Below, one piece after another: positions 48,373 to 57,482 of a stretch of 64,000 nucleotides of DNA. A program made the translations under genes and the position numbers. The notes below the pieces were generated by a model that saw only the letters and a program-made list of their open reading frames with translations, ran no database searches and was not told the DNA's origin. Origin of the DNA: UMGS2069 sp900557585 (GTDB taxonomy: Bacteria; Bacillota; Clostridia; Christensenellales; UBA1242). The DNA lies in assembly GCA_902476355.1 (NCBI GenBank), contig CABSCS010000005.1, positions 1-64,000 on the forward strand. Reading direction: 5' to 3'. Numbering within the stretch: position 1 is the stretch's first letter; the number at the start of each line of letters is the position of its first letter.

Positions 48373-50867
48373 TGGAAGTTGCGACTTGAAAAGTATACAC
48401 CATGTAATATCGCATCTACAAGTGGATATGCCGAAAGAATGGTTGGCACAATCCAATAAAGGTGATTGTAGTTTTCTTGGTGAATGCTATAAAAACCAAG
48501 TTGCAAGTTGATTGAATAAATAATAATCAGCAATTGAATTGTTAAAAGCAGTGCAAACAGAACATATATTCGGTGTGCATATCGTGCTGGTTTCTTTCTA
48601 TATGGGTTCACAAAATAGATGATAGAATAGATGATTGGAACAATCATTAAAACTGCAAGTCCAATCAAGAAATATTTTGCAGAAAAATCAAAAGTTGAAA
48701 AACTTGATTTATAGTTGTTCATGATAAGGAAGGTGAGTGTTACAAAAAATGCAACAATTCCATATGCTGTCCAAGAGTTCACAACGTTGAGTTTGTTTGA
48801 CTCGATATATGACCTTGTGCTTTTTGACTCTTTAACCATTTTTGTGTGTGGTTTTACAATGATTCCTTCTTCTTCAAACTCTGCTTTAAGGTCTTTGAAA
48901 TCTTTTGGAGAGGTGAGCATTTTATAGTTTTCTCTTGCGCCATCATTTGCTTGATAGGTCATGAGAGAAGACAATTTTTCTTTATAAACCTCATCGGTAT
49001 AGTTGGTTTTCATTGAATCGTAGCCATCGGTTGCCTCGTAAAATGGCATTGCTTTGTCCATGTGTTCAGGCTCGGTTTCTTCTGTTTTTTCAGTTTCTTC
49101 ATTGTTGTTTTCCCACAAAGATTGGGTAGATTCCTCTTTTTCAGAAGAAGAATGTGAATAGTCTTCATCATTGTTTTCAAGCAAATCATCTTCGTCAAAA
49201 AGTGAATATGAATGGGTTTCAGAAGTTTTTTCTTCTTGAACCTTGTCTGGATCTTGATAGATTGCATCTGGGTTATATGCTGTCAAGTCTGCTTCGTCAT
49301 AATTTTTGCGAACAGCGCCAAAATCATGATATACAGGAGCATTTGAGACCTCTTCGGTTTCTTCTTCGGAAGTGTTTTCCTCTGCGTTTTCAGCAGAACT
49401 TTCTCCTTCGATTTCATCTTTCAAATCTTTATCCATATGGTTTTCTTTGAACTTTTCAAAATCAAAGTCAAGAGAATGGTCTTTATCTTCAAATTGTTCT
49501 TCTTTGCCTGCAATTTTTTCAACTGGGGCAGAATAGAACTCATCGGTTTGTTTTTCCTGTGCATCAAAGAAACTTTTGTTTGCATCGAAATCATCTTCAA
49601 TTTTAAACTCGAATGGAGCAGAAGATTCTTCATAGGCAGGAGTGTTGTTTGAACTTTCAAGTTGAGGTTTTTCTTCTTTTGAAATTAAAAGTTGTTCTTC
49701 TTTTGAAGTTTCCAAAAGTTCTTTTTGATTTTGTTCAATTTGTGCTGGTGCAGTGTGACCAAGAAGCGCCATGATATCAACATCGTCATCATTTTCCGCA
49801 GTCTCTTCGGCTTTTGGTTCATCATCAAAAACAAGATTGTCGTTTGTTTCTTCAAAAACAGATGCTTGTGCAGGAGAGTCTTCTTCGTCTTCAACAATTT
49901 TTTGCTCTTCAACTTGGGTTTCTTCTTCGGAAGATTCGTCTTTTATTGGTGCTTTTTCAACAGACAAAATTTCGCCATTTGAAGCAACGCGTGCAATGAA
50001 GTTGTCTGAAAGTTGAACATATTTCACTGTTTGCTCACCGTCTTGTTCTTCGGCAGGCTTGGTTTCGCTTGAAACCAAATCTGTTTCATAGTCAACAGCA
50101 GAAGAGGCAACTTCGTCTTCGTTTAAAACCGGTTTGCCAAGATCGTCATTTTCATCTTCAACACTTTCTTCAAAAGTTTCAGAAGGAGAGGCAAAGTCTT
50201 TTGCGTCTTCATTTTTGTCGGTTTCTTCTTCGGTTTTCTCATCGGCATATGCCCAAGGAATGAAAGAGTCACTTTGGTCGGTTTCAATTGTTGTGAAAGT
50301 TTTCTCTTCGCTTTTTTCAGAAGATGTTGTAGTTTCTTCGCTTATTGGAACATAGACAATTTTTGTTTCAGGTTCAGCAGGAACATAAACAATTTTTTCT
50401 TCAACTTGTGGTTCTGGTTTGTTTTGTTTTTCGTCTTCAAGTTGTTTTTTAAGGTCTTCAACTTGTTTTTGAAGATTGTCTATTTCTTTGTTTGATGTTG
50501 GAGAGATGATAAATTGAGGTTTTTCGCCATTGGAAATAAGGCTATCAATGATAACCCTTGAACGATTCCAATCATCTTGGTTTTTCTGATATGTTTCTTT
50601 GCCAATGTCGGTGAGTTTATAATAATGGCGCTTGCCACCAATCTCACTGTCTGTCCAATATGATGAAATAAGTTTTTGCGATTCAAGACGTTTTAAGCAA
50701 CTGTAAAGAGTTGGTTGTTTAAGTTCATAGGTTCCGCCACTGCGTTCTTCAACCTCTTTACAGATTTCATAGCCATATTTATCGCCTTCGAAAAGCGCTT
50801 TAAGAATGATAGTATCAATATGACCACGAATCAAATCGCTATCAATACCAGATTCATTTGTTGGCAT
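48366..50867 (-). CDS. PadR-family regulator fused to acidic linker and four C-terminal membrane helices
   Basis: 833 residues. Residues about 10-110 are a PadR winged helix (LIRGHIDTIILKALFEGDKY, then GYEI, LKQPTLYSCLKRLESQKLI, GGKRHYYKLT). A coiled-coil segment follows, then about 550 residues of low-complexity Glu/Asp/Ser-rich linker with short repeats such as KIVYVP. The last 135 residues hold four hydrophobic helices (about 699-720, 732-755, 764-790, 801-825). Typical PadR proteins have 100-200 soluble residues. ATG 50867 is preferred because AGGGGTG precedes it. A membrane-tethered DNA-binding protein is inferred; signal and targets are unknown. Confidence 0.88.
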   Translation of the reverse strand: MPTNESGIDSDLIRGHIDTIILKALFEGDKYGYEICKEVEERSGGTYELKQPTLYSCLKRLESQKLISSYWTDSEIGGKRHYYKLTDIGKETYQKNQDDWNRSRVIIDSLISNGEKPQFIISPTSNKEIDNLQKQVEDLKKQLEDEKQNKPEPQVEEKIVYVPAEPETKIVYVPISEETTTSSEKSEEKTFTTIETDQSDSFIPWAYADEKTEEETDKNEDAKDFASPSETFEESVEDENDDLGKPVLNEDEVASSAVDYETDLVSSETKPAEEQDGEQTVKYVQLSDNFIARVASNGEILSVEKAPIKDESSEEETQVEEQKIVEDEEDSPAQASVFEETNDNLVFDDEPKAEETAENDDDVDIMALLGHTAPAQIEQNQKELLETSKEEQLLISKEEKPQLESSNNTPAYEESSAPFEFKIEDDFDANKSFFDAQEKQTDEFYSAPVEKIAGKEEQFEDKDHSLDFDFEKFKENHMDKDLKDEIEGESSAENAEENTSEEETEEVSNAPVYHDFGAVRKNYDEADLTAYNPDAIYQDPDKVQEEKTSETHSYSLFDEDDLLENNDEDYSHSSSEKEESTQSLWENNNEETEKTEETEPEHMDKAMPFYEATDGYDSMKTNYTDEVYKEKLSSLMTYQANDGARENYKMLTSPKDFKDLKAEFEEEGIIVKPHTKMVKESKSTRSYIESNKLNVVNSWTAYGIVAFFVTLTFLIMNNYKSSFSTFDFSAKYFLIGLAVLMIVPIIYSIIYFVNPYRKKPARYAHRIYVLFALLLTIQLLIIIYSINLQLGFYSIHQENYNHLYWIVPTILSAYPLVDAILHGVYFSSRNFHV

Positions 50868-50897
50868 AAAATCACCCCTCATGTGTTATTCATAATA

Positions 50898-50927
50898 ATT
50901 TTAGCCAAAAATGGGCATCAAAGTCAA
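50898..50927 (-). promoter_or_regulatory. Promoter of the PadR-membrane gene
   Basis: On the minus strand TTGACT, 18 bases, TAAAAT. Confidence 0.55.
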
Positions 50928-51050
50928 ACAATTTATAAACTTACTATAACTTTTTAATAATAAATACATAGCATTTTTCAAAAATCAGGGTCTTTTTGAC
51001 AAAATTTTAAACTTTTCTAAATTTTAAAGCCAAATTAAACAAAACTTTTG

Positions 51051-51079
51051 TTGTATAATTTTTCGCAATTGTATATAAT
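51051..51079 (+). promoter_or_regulatory. Promoter of the metallopeptidase gene
   Basis: TTGTAT, 17 bases, perfect TATAAT, just before AAAGGAG. Confidence 0.65.
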
Positions 51080-51097
51080 TGTGTGAAAGGAGAAAAC

Positions 51098-51778
51098 ATG
51101 ATAACACCCGACCAGATTTATAGAAGCAACCGCCGAACACTTTCGCTTTCGATTTTAAAAGATGGACAAATTGTTGTGAAGGCTCCACTTAAAATGAGCA
51201 ATGAAACAATTTCAAAGTTTGTTGTGCAAAAACAAGAATGGATAAGAGAGAAACTTGCATTTCTGCAAAACAACAGGCAAAAATATGACGACGTGATTGC
51301 CTACAAAAAATTTCTTTTGTTTGGAAACCGTTACGACCTTAAACTTTGCTCGGTGAAGAAAATTCAAACAAGTGCAGACGACATGTGCATTTATGTTCCA
51401 GCAACAACTCCGCAAGAAAAAGTGCTACCAAAACTGAAAGCATGGTATAAAAAATATGCCAAAGCAATTTTGGAAGAAAGAGTTGCATATTTGTCCAACC
51501 TTATAAAAATTACGTCAAAAGCCATCAAAATCAACGACACAAAAGGAAGGTGGGGGGCTTGCAACAGTCGTGGCATCATTTCATTCAATTTTCGCGTTGT
51601 CATGCTTGAACCATCAATAATCGACTATGTAATCGTTCATGAACTTTGTCACCTTGTTGAAATGAATCATTCAAAGCGCTTTTGGAATCTTGTATATTCA
51701 TTTCTTCCGACAGCGGGAAGGGAAAAGCAGAAGATAAAAGAATATGGTTTTTTGCTTACTCTGTTCACAAATATGTAA
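51098..51778 (+). CDS. YgjP-type (M48-like, DUF45) metallopeptidase
   Basis: 226 residues. Motif HELCHLVEMNHSKRFW gives the HExxH zinc site plus the downstream His; the preceding TKGRWGACNSRGIISFNFRVVM is the usual YgjP/DUF45 core. Likely a cytoplasmic zinc protease related to SprT/WLM proteins; no substrate known. AAAGGAG precedes ATG 51098, and the GTG at 51083 is rejected. Divergent from the PadR-membrane gene. Confidence 0.88.
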   Translation: MITPDQIYRSNRRTLSLSILKDGQIVVKAPLKMSNETISKFVVQKQEWIREKLAFLQNNRQKYDDVIAYKKFLLFGNRYDLKLCSVKKIQTSADDMCIYVPATTPQEKVLPKLKAWYKKYAKAILEERVAYLSNLIKITSKAIKINDTKGRWGACNSRGIISFNFRVVMLEPSIIDYVIVHELCHLVEMNHSKRFWNLVYSFLPTAGREKQKIKEYGFLLTLFTNM

Positions 51779-51785
51779 AGAAAAT

Positions 51786-51814
51786 ATGACCCATTTTTCA
51801 GGGTCTTTTTTTAT
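51786..51814 (+). terminator. Terminator of the metallopeptidase gene
   Basis: GACCC and GGGTC with an 8-base loop followed by T8. Confidence 0.85.
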
Positions 51815-53358
51815 TGCGTGTAGCACGCCGAAAGTCCGATGAAATCTAGCAAAAACGCGTTTGAAAACAGCAAAAGGGCAGGAGAGAGAACAAATGCTCT
51901 CACCCACAAAATCCCCCACCACTTTTGTCACTGAAAAATCAAAATTTACAACGTTTGAGATATAATAAAATCCGAAAAAATACAAGCATAAAAACGGCAT
52001 TAAATTAGTGTTTTTTGCGATAAAAGAGGGAAAACAACAATTTGTTCTGCACTAAAATAGGGTGTGAAATTTGAATGAAAAGATATAAATTATATCAACA
52101 AAACAACAAAAACACTTATTAAAGATGGTTTACACAATGAAAAATAGGCTAAAAAAACAAATTTTATAAGCAAAAATGATATAAAAATGATATAAAAATG
52201 ATATGTTGATTGGTTATTTATTGTGAAATTAACGCACAACCCTTTATACTTTGTCGTTTTATGCAAACAAAATAAGTCATACAACTATTCAACACTAAAA
52301 CACAAAGAGGCATGCAAGAAAACGTATATGTATGAATTTTTAATATGGTTTGTAATGACACAAACAAAAATAGGCAATCATTATAGTATGAATTAAAAAA
52401 TGAAGTGATTTGGCAAAAACTGAAACATTGATATCCAACAACAAAATTTGTTTTATGATATGAATAAAAAAGCCACTGGTTTGAAAAATTGTCAAAGTTT
52501 TCTGAAATAACATTGTTTGAATGCCTTGGTGAAAACATGTCTAAACATAAAATAATCAAATTTTATCAGCAGGCAAGCAGTAAACAAAAATATGAATACA
52601 CAACAAATGATGCTTTATGAAAATTTTATGACACGAACATGACAACAAAAATTTTAATGAATAGCAATTTTTAAAAAGTCCTAAAATGAAAAACAGAATA
52701 TTTGTTGTTGTAGAATGCAAAAAATAAATAACACAATCGAACAATTGCCAGCAAATTTTTTCCAGGTACAGACAAAAATTAAAAAGGGAGTGGAAAATGT
52801 TTTGAACAGCAGTGTTGATAAAATAATTTGAAACTATTCGCAAAAGACAGGTTTTGCGAATAAATACGCCTATTTTGAGGGGGTTTTTAACAATTTTTGG
52901 CTTCGTTAGATATTTTGGGCTTTTTAGCGGTTTTTGAATTTTTCAAATTTACAGTTTTTTTAAACTTTACAAATTTTGTTAAAATTTTTTGCGTACTAAA
53001 AATTTTTGTTGTTTGTAAATTATATTTTTATAAATTTTTCCAGTTTTGTAAATTTATAATTTTAAAAATTTTGTCTCACACAATCTGTGCTCAAAATTTG
53101 TCAATTTTTGCCCAATATTTTGTCTGAAACGATTTTTTTTGTTTTTTCACACATTCTTATATTGTTTATCAATAAAATCTTCCTAGACCGCCCAAATGAA
53201 TTTTTTATAAAATTTATTTTGTCTAACGCGTCAAAGTTTTTGTGCCATGAAAATCCCACAAAAAATTTGCCTTTATAAATTATTTCTATATGGCATTATT
53301 TGACAGATTTATCAAATTTTTCTGTACAGCGCGCAAGCCACAAATATCTGCAAATTTA
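51815..53358. other. Gene-poor region
   Basis: About 1.5 kb in which no frame on either strand looks coding. 51818-51935 is richer in G+C and has small hairpins (GCGTG/CACGC at about 51818-51830, GAGAG/CTCTC near 51890). 52165-52203 has three copies of AAAATGATATAA-like units. From 53070 on there are weak traces of the 55-bp satellite. No RNA family is recognised. Confidence 0.55.
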
Positions 53359-53900
53359 GACGCGCTCACACAGAATTTTTAAAAATAAAAATAATTTTTC
53401 CCGGGTCTAAAAACTGACATTTTGCGTCAAAACCCACATATTTTTTAGCCACATACAAATTTATGATTTTTCTTTGATAAATGTCCTATTTTCTATAAAC
53501 GCTCTAACACAGAATATTATTATGATTAAGAGATATTTTTCCAGCAAATTATAAAGCATTCTCGTACAGAAATGTCCTTTTATTGTATATTTATCACAAT
53601 GTTTTTTGACGCTCTCATACAGAATATTTTTTGTGTTTAAAAATATTTCCGGCATTTCAAACAACATTCTCACATAGACTGGTTTTATTTATAAGTCGTA
53701 ACAATCCTTTTTATTTGACGCGTCTACGCAGAATATTTTTTTATTTGAAACTTCGCGCCCGACTTTTTTTAGACATTCTCACACAGAATAATTTTTATGT
53801 TTTAAAATTTACACGGCATTTTATTTGGCGTTCTCACACAGAATGCATAATTTTTTTGCCTGCAAATTTGCCATAATTTTGTGACGCGCTCACACAGAAT
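53359..53900. repeat. Degenerate 55-bp satellite, nine recognisable copies
   Basis: The core CGCTCTCACACAGAATATTT recurs with ACAGAA (or its variant) at 53370, 53509, 53566, 53619, 53674, 53728, 53783, 53838 and 53894: steps of 53-57 bases after one longer gap. The intervening segments also align (for example a GTTTAAAAATATTTCCGGCATTT-like part), so whole 55-bp units were duplicated. Copies differ by many changes. Confidence 0.8.
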
Positions 53901-54201
53901 TTTGATTTTTATTTTCGGTTTTTTCTGGGGTTTGATTTTGAACATTCTGATTTGTCGCGCCATTTTTAAGTTCTTTTAAACGAACAATCAGTTCATTTAT
54001 ATGAAGTGCCGTTTTTGCCAAAAACACAATTGTGAAAAACAACGCAAACATTATGATGATGTGTTTATATGATTTGTCACTCATATAATTTGAAAACAAG
54101 ATTTGATAAAATGTGACAACCGAAAAAATCTGCGTTATATAAATGCTGACGGCTTTCACAATGTCTTTGATTGTCTGATTCAAAATTTGGTCAATTTTCA
54201 T
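53890..54201 (-). CDS. Putative small membrane protein, 103 residues
   Basis: Not recognised. Two hydrophobic helices (around IYITQIFSVVTFYQILFS and IIIMFALFFTIVFLAKTAL), then a charged helix and a polar Asn/Gln/Lys tail. Composition looks like a real protein but there is no Shine-Dalgarno before ATG 54201 (a TTG at 54219 is an alternative). The last codons and stop (NSV then TGA) come from the final satellite copy. Could be a decaying gene. Confidence 0.45.
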   Translation of the reverse strand: MKIDQILNQTIKDIVKAVSIYITQIFSVVTFYQILFSNYMSDKSYKHIIIMFALFFTIVFLAKTALHINELIVRLKELKNGATNQNVQNQTPEKTENKNQNSV

Positions 54202-54850
54202 TTTAAATATTTTTGACAAAACGCAAGAAAAATAAACTTTTTCAAAAAAAATTCTGTTTAAAAACGTGCGGTTTTATTTTGATGACAAATTATGGTTTTG
54301 TTTTGAATATTTATTTATAGTTCACTTTATTAAAAATGCATTCAAACCCGCAAAATTCGGCTTGTTTTCATGAGTTTTCTACATTTTAAAATTTTTAAGA
54401 TTTCACATATTGCAACTTATTTTTATACAATCTAAAAATAAAAACGACCTGCAAAAACACGTAAATTTCTTGCAAATCGTTATAAATAGTATTTGGCAGT
54501 TTGACAAAAAATATTCAAATTTTGTCAACCATTTATTCTTCTTTTTTCAAAAAAATCTGTCAATACAAATAAACAAAAAATAAAAATATTTATAGGTCAA
54601 AGAAAGTCAAACTTTAAACGGTGGGTTAAACACTTTGAAAATTGTTTTTGTATTTTGTTTGATTGCTTATGACTTGATATATCAAAAAATCTAATCATAT
54701 AAATAAGTCATATATAAATTAAATGTTTGTGGCAAATTCAAATAAATAAATTTTTGACCAAAATTAAAAATTTATACTATTTTTATTAAAATTTTAATAT
54801 TTTTTTTAGTCGTCAGACATAGCACCAAGACTTTTTGCAATTTTTTCATA
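54202..54850. other. AT-rich gap
   Basis: No coding frame seen. Contains an inverted repeat TTGACAAAA...TTTTGTCAA at 54501-54528, which includes a consensus -35 hexamer on each strand but no clear -10. Confidence 0.5.
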
Positions 54851-54851
54851 C

Positions 54852-54881
54852 AAAAAAACACACCAAAATTGATGTGTTTTT
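54852..54881 (-). terminator. Terminator of serS
   Basis: AAAACACA and TGTGTTTT stem; T7 on the minus strand. Confidence 0.8.
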
Positions 54882-54903
54882 CTGATATTTGCTTGGTTTT
54901 ACC

Positions 54904-56196
54904 CTATTTCTTTGGCAAAATTCTGTCTTTTCCACCCATATATGGACGAAGCACCTCTGGGATTGTTACAGAGCCATCTGCTTGATAGTGGTTTTCCAAA
55001 AATGCGATAAGCATTCTTGGTGGCGCAACAACTGTGTTGTTGAGTGTGTGAACAAGTTGATTTGACTTTCCATCTTTTGTTTTATATCTAATTTTCAAAC
55101 GACGTGCTTGAGCATCGGTCAAGTTTGAGCAAGAGCAAACTTCAAAATATTTCTTTTGACGAGGTGACCAAGCCTCTACGTCAAGGCTTTTATATTTGAG
55201 GTCTGCAAGGTCGCCTGTGCAACATGCAAGTGTTCTTACAGGAATTTCCATTGATGTGAAAAGTTCAACTGAATAGTTCCACATTTTATTATACCATTCT
55301 TCGCTTTCTTCTGGTTTGCAAAGAACAATCATTTCTTGTTTTTCAAATTGGTGAACACGATAGATTCCGCGTTCTTCGATTCCGTGAGCGCCAATTTCTT
55401 TTCTGAAACATGGGCTGTATGATGTGAGAGTCAAAGGAAGTTTTTCTTCTGGAATGATTGTGTTCATGAAACGACCGATCATAGAATGTTCGCTTGTTCC
55501 AATTAAATAGAGGTCTTCCCCTTCAATTTTATACATCATATTTTGCATTTCGTCAAAACTCATAACGCCGTTTACAACATTTCCATGAATCATGAAAGGT
55601 GGAATGCAATATGTGAAGCCTTTGTTGATCATGAAATCTCTTGCATATGCCAAAATTGCACTGTGAAGACGAGCAACATCACCAACAAGATAATAGAATC
55701 CTGTTCCAGAGGTTTGTCTTGCTGCACCAAAATCGGCACCATCAAGATTTTCAATGATGTCTGCATGATATGGAATTTCATATTCTGGAACTTTTGGCTC
55801 CAAAAATCTTTGCATTTCAACATTTTCCCCATCATCTTTTCCAACAGGAACATCTTTTGAAACGATGTTTGGAATTTGCATCATTGCGGTTTTGATTTGA
55901 GTTTCAAGTTCTGCTTCTTGGTTTTCAATGTCAACAAGTTTTTGGTTGATTTTTTGAACCTCGGCTTTAATTTGGTTTGCTTCTTCAATTTTCTTTTCTT
56001 TCATGAGCATTCCAATTTGTGAACTGAGGTTGTTTCTTTTTGCACGGCAATCATCACCATCTTTTTTCATTTCACGAAGTTTTTTATCCTTATCAATCAC
56101 TTCATCAACAAGTGGCAATTTTTTGTCTTGGAATTTTCTTTTAATGTTCTCGCGCACCAAATCTGGATTTTCACGAATAAGTTCAATTGCAATCAT
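54904..56196 (-). CDS. serS: Seryl-tRNA synthetase
   Basis: 430 residues. N-terminal long antiparallel coiled coil (residues about 30-100) that grips the tRNA-Ser variable arm; class II core with TSEHSMIGRF, PCFRKEIGAHG and RGIYRVHQFEKQEM (motif 2), and APPRMLIAFLENH (motif 3). ATG 56196 with GGAGAAAG on the minus strand. No T-box leader is visible in the roughly 190 bases upstream. Confidence 0.97.
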   Translation of the reverse strand: MIAIELIRENPDLVRENIKRKFQDKKLPLVDEVIDKDKKLREMKKDGDDCRAKRNNLSSQIGMLMKEKKIEEANQIKAEVQKINQKLVDIENQEAELETQIKTAMMQIPNIVSKDVPVGKDDGENVEMQRFLEPKVPEYEIPYHADIIENLDGADFGAARQTSGTGFYYLVGDVARLHSAILAYARDFMINKGFTYCIPPFMIHGNVVNGVMSFDEMQNMMYKIEGEDLYLIGTSEHSMIGRFMNTIIPEEKLPLTLTSYSPCFRKEIGAHGIEERGIYRVHQFEKQEMIVLCKPEESEEWYNKMWNYSVELFTSMEIPVRTLACCTGDLADLKYKSLDVEAWSPRQKKYFEVCSCSNLTDAQARRLKIRYKTKDGKSNQLVHTLNNTVVAPPRMLIAFLENHYQADGSVTIPEVLRPYMGGKDRILPKK

Positions 56197-56226
56197 AATC
56201 TTTCTCCAATATGTTTAATAATTGAT

Positions 56227-56255
56227 ATTTTACACTTTTTATAAAACTATTGCAA
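56227..56255 (-). promoter_or_regulatory. Promoter of serS
   Basis: On the minus strand TTGCAA, 17 bases, TAAAAT. Confidence 0.65.
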
Positions 56256-56346
56256 CAAAATTGATAAAAATATGAATATCCCCACCTGTTTTGTGTTTAT
56301 TTTTAGCCAGAAACTTCAATAAATTTCACAACTGTTCGCAAAATAC

Positions 56347-56376
56347 TTTACATACGTTTTGAAAAAGTTGTAAAAT
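56347..56376 (+). promoter_or_regulatory. Promoter of the recombinase gene, leaderless arrangement
   Basis: TTTACA, 18 bases, TAAAAT ending at 56376; six bases later is ATG 56383. Confidence 0.68.
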
Positions 56377-56382
56377 ATAGTC

Positions 56383-57438
56383 ATGAAAAACGTATCATAT
56401 TTTAACGAAAGAAACTATAAAAACAATGTTGCACTTCGAAAAGTTTTGCGCGAACTACCCGAGTTTTGCTATGACTTTTTCACAGGAATTGAAAACCGAA
56501 CAAGTGCCCTCACCCGCCTTAACTATGGCTATGACCTTCGCATTTTCTTTGAGTTTATGTTCAACGAAACAAATGCCTTTAACGGCAAAAACATAAACAC
56601 TCTTGAACCCGAAGATTTGAATAATGTTAAAGCACAACACATTGAAAGATTTTTGAGTTATCTTTCTTCATATGAAGACAAAGATGGCGAACTTAAAACA
56701 AACAGTGAGCGCGGAAAATCAAGAAAACTTTCAACCATTCGTGCTTTTTTCAAATATTTCTATCAAAAAGAAATGATTTCACAAAACGTTGCATCAAAGG
56801 TTCCAACCCCAAAACTTCACGACAAAAACATTATTCGTCTTGAACACGACGAAATTCCAAAATTTCTTGACGAAGTTGACAGTGGCGACGACCTTTCTGG
56901 GCATGCAAAAGGTTTTCATAAAATCACAAGACGCCGTGACCTTGCAATGCTCACCCTGCTTCTTGGAACAGGCATGCGTGTAAGCGAGTGTGTTGGTCTG
57001 AATGTTGACGATGTAGACTTTAAAACAAATGCCCTGAAAATTACTCGAAAAGGTGGAAACCAAGTTGTTCTCTATTTCTCTGACGAAGTTAAAGTTGCAC
57101 TTTTTGACTATATTGAAGAACGCAATCAAAACCCATATCTGAAAACCGAACCAGCACTTTTTGTTTCGCTTCAAAACAAACGAATAACTCCAAGAGCGGT
57201 TCAAAAACTTGTGAAAAAATATGCCGAGATTGTAACCCCTCTCAAACACATAACACCCCACAAACTTCGTTCAACCTATGGCACAGAACTCTATCGCCAA
57301 ACCGGAGACATTTATATTGTTGCCGACGTTCTTGGACATAAAGACGTAAACACAACCAAAAAGCACTATGCGGCAATCACCGAAGACATTCGAAAAAAGG
57401 CTGCCGACAAAGTGCACCTTCGAACAAACGAAGAATAA
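56383..57438 (+). CDS. Tyrosine recombinase (XerC/XerD-like)
   Basis: 351 residues. N-terminal SAM-like core-binding domain (residues 10-125) and catalytic domain with all active-site residues: Arg in GTGMRVSE, Lys in TRKGGN, HKLR (His-x-x-Arg), LGHKD (His) and Tyr in KKHYAAI. Longer than typical XerC/D (about 300) through the N-terminal part. No phage or plasmid genes are nearby, so a chromosome-dimer resolvase role is plausible; only an integrase fold is certain. No Shine-Dalgarno before ATG 56383. Confidence 0.9.
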   Translation: MKNVSYFNERNYKNNVALRKVLRELPEFCYDFFTGIENRTSALTRLNYGYDLRIFFEFMFNETNAFNGKNINTLEPEDLNNVKAQHIERFLSYLSSYEDKDGELKTNSERGKSRKLSTIRAFFKYFYQKEMISQNVASKVPTPKLHDKNIIRLEHDEIPKFLDEVDSGDDLSGHAKGFHKITRRRDLAMLTLLLGTGMRVSECVGLNVDDVDFKTNALKITRKGGNQVVLYFSDEVKVALFDYIEERNQNPYLKTEPALFVSLQNKRITPRAVQKLVKKYAEIVTPLKHITPHKLRSTYGTELYRQTGDIYIVADVLGHKDVNTTKKHYAAITEDIRKKAADKVHLRTNEE

Positions 57439-57448
57439 AAACCAAAAT

Positions 57449-57480
57449 AAAAAGCCAGACAAAATTGTTTGGCTTTTTAT
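57449..57480. terminator. Shared terminator of xer and the dipeptidase gene
   Basis: AAAAAGCCAGAC pairs with GTTTGGCTTTTT around an AT loop; symmetrical A/T flanks. Confidence 0.88.
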
Positions 57481-57482
57481 AC

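Noticed and set aside
51698..52000. 100-codon minus-strand frame overlapping the metallopeptidase end
   Set aside because: Runs through a terminator and the 3' end of a solid gene; no start signal.
52218..52559. 113-codon minus-strand frame in the gene-poor region
   Set aside because: Composition is dominated by Phe/Cys/Ser from AT-rich DNA, no ribosome site, no family features.
53359..53900. Regularly spaced repeats that look like a CRISPR array
   Set aside because: Period is about 55, the repeats are heavily diverged, and the segments between them align with each other (whole-unit duplication). No cas genes are in the window.
56197..56383. T-box leader upstream of serS
   Set aside because: No specifier-loop or antiterminator sequence and too little space; only a simple promoter is seen.
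56383..57438. Recombinase as sign of a prophage or integrative element
   Set aside because: Neighbours are serS and a dipeptidase, with no att-like repeats or phage genes around.
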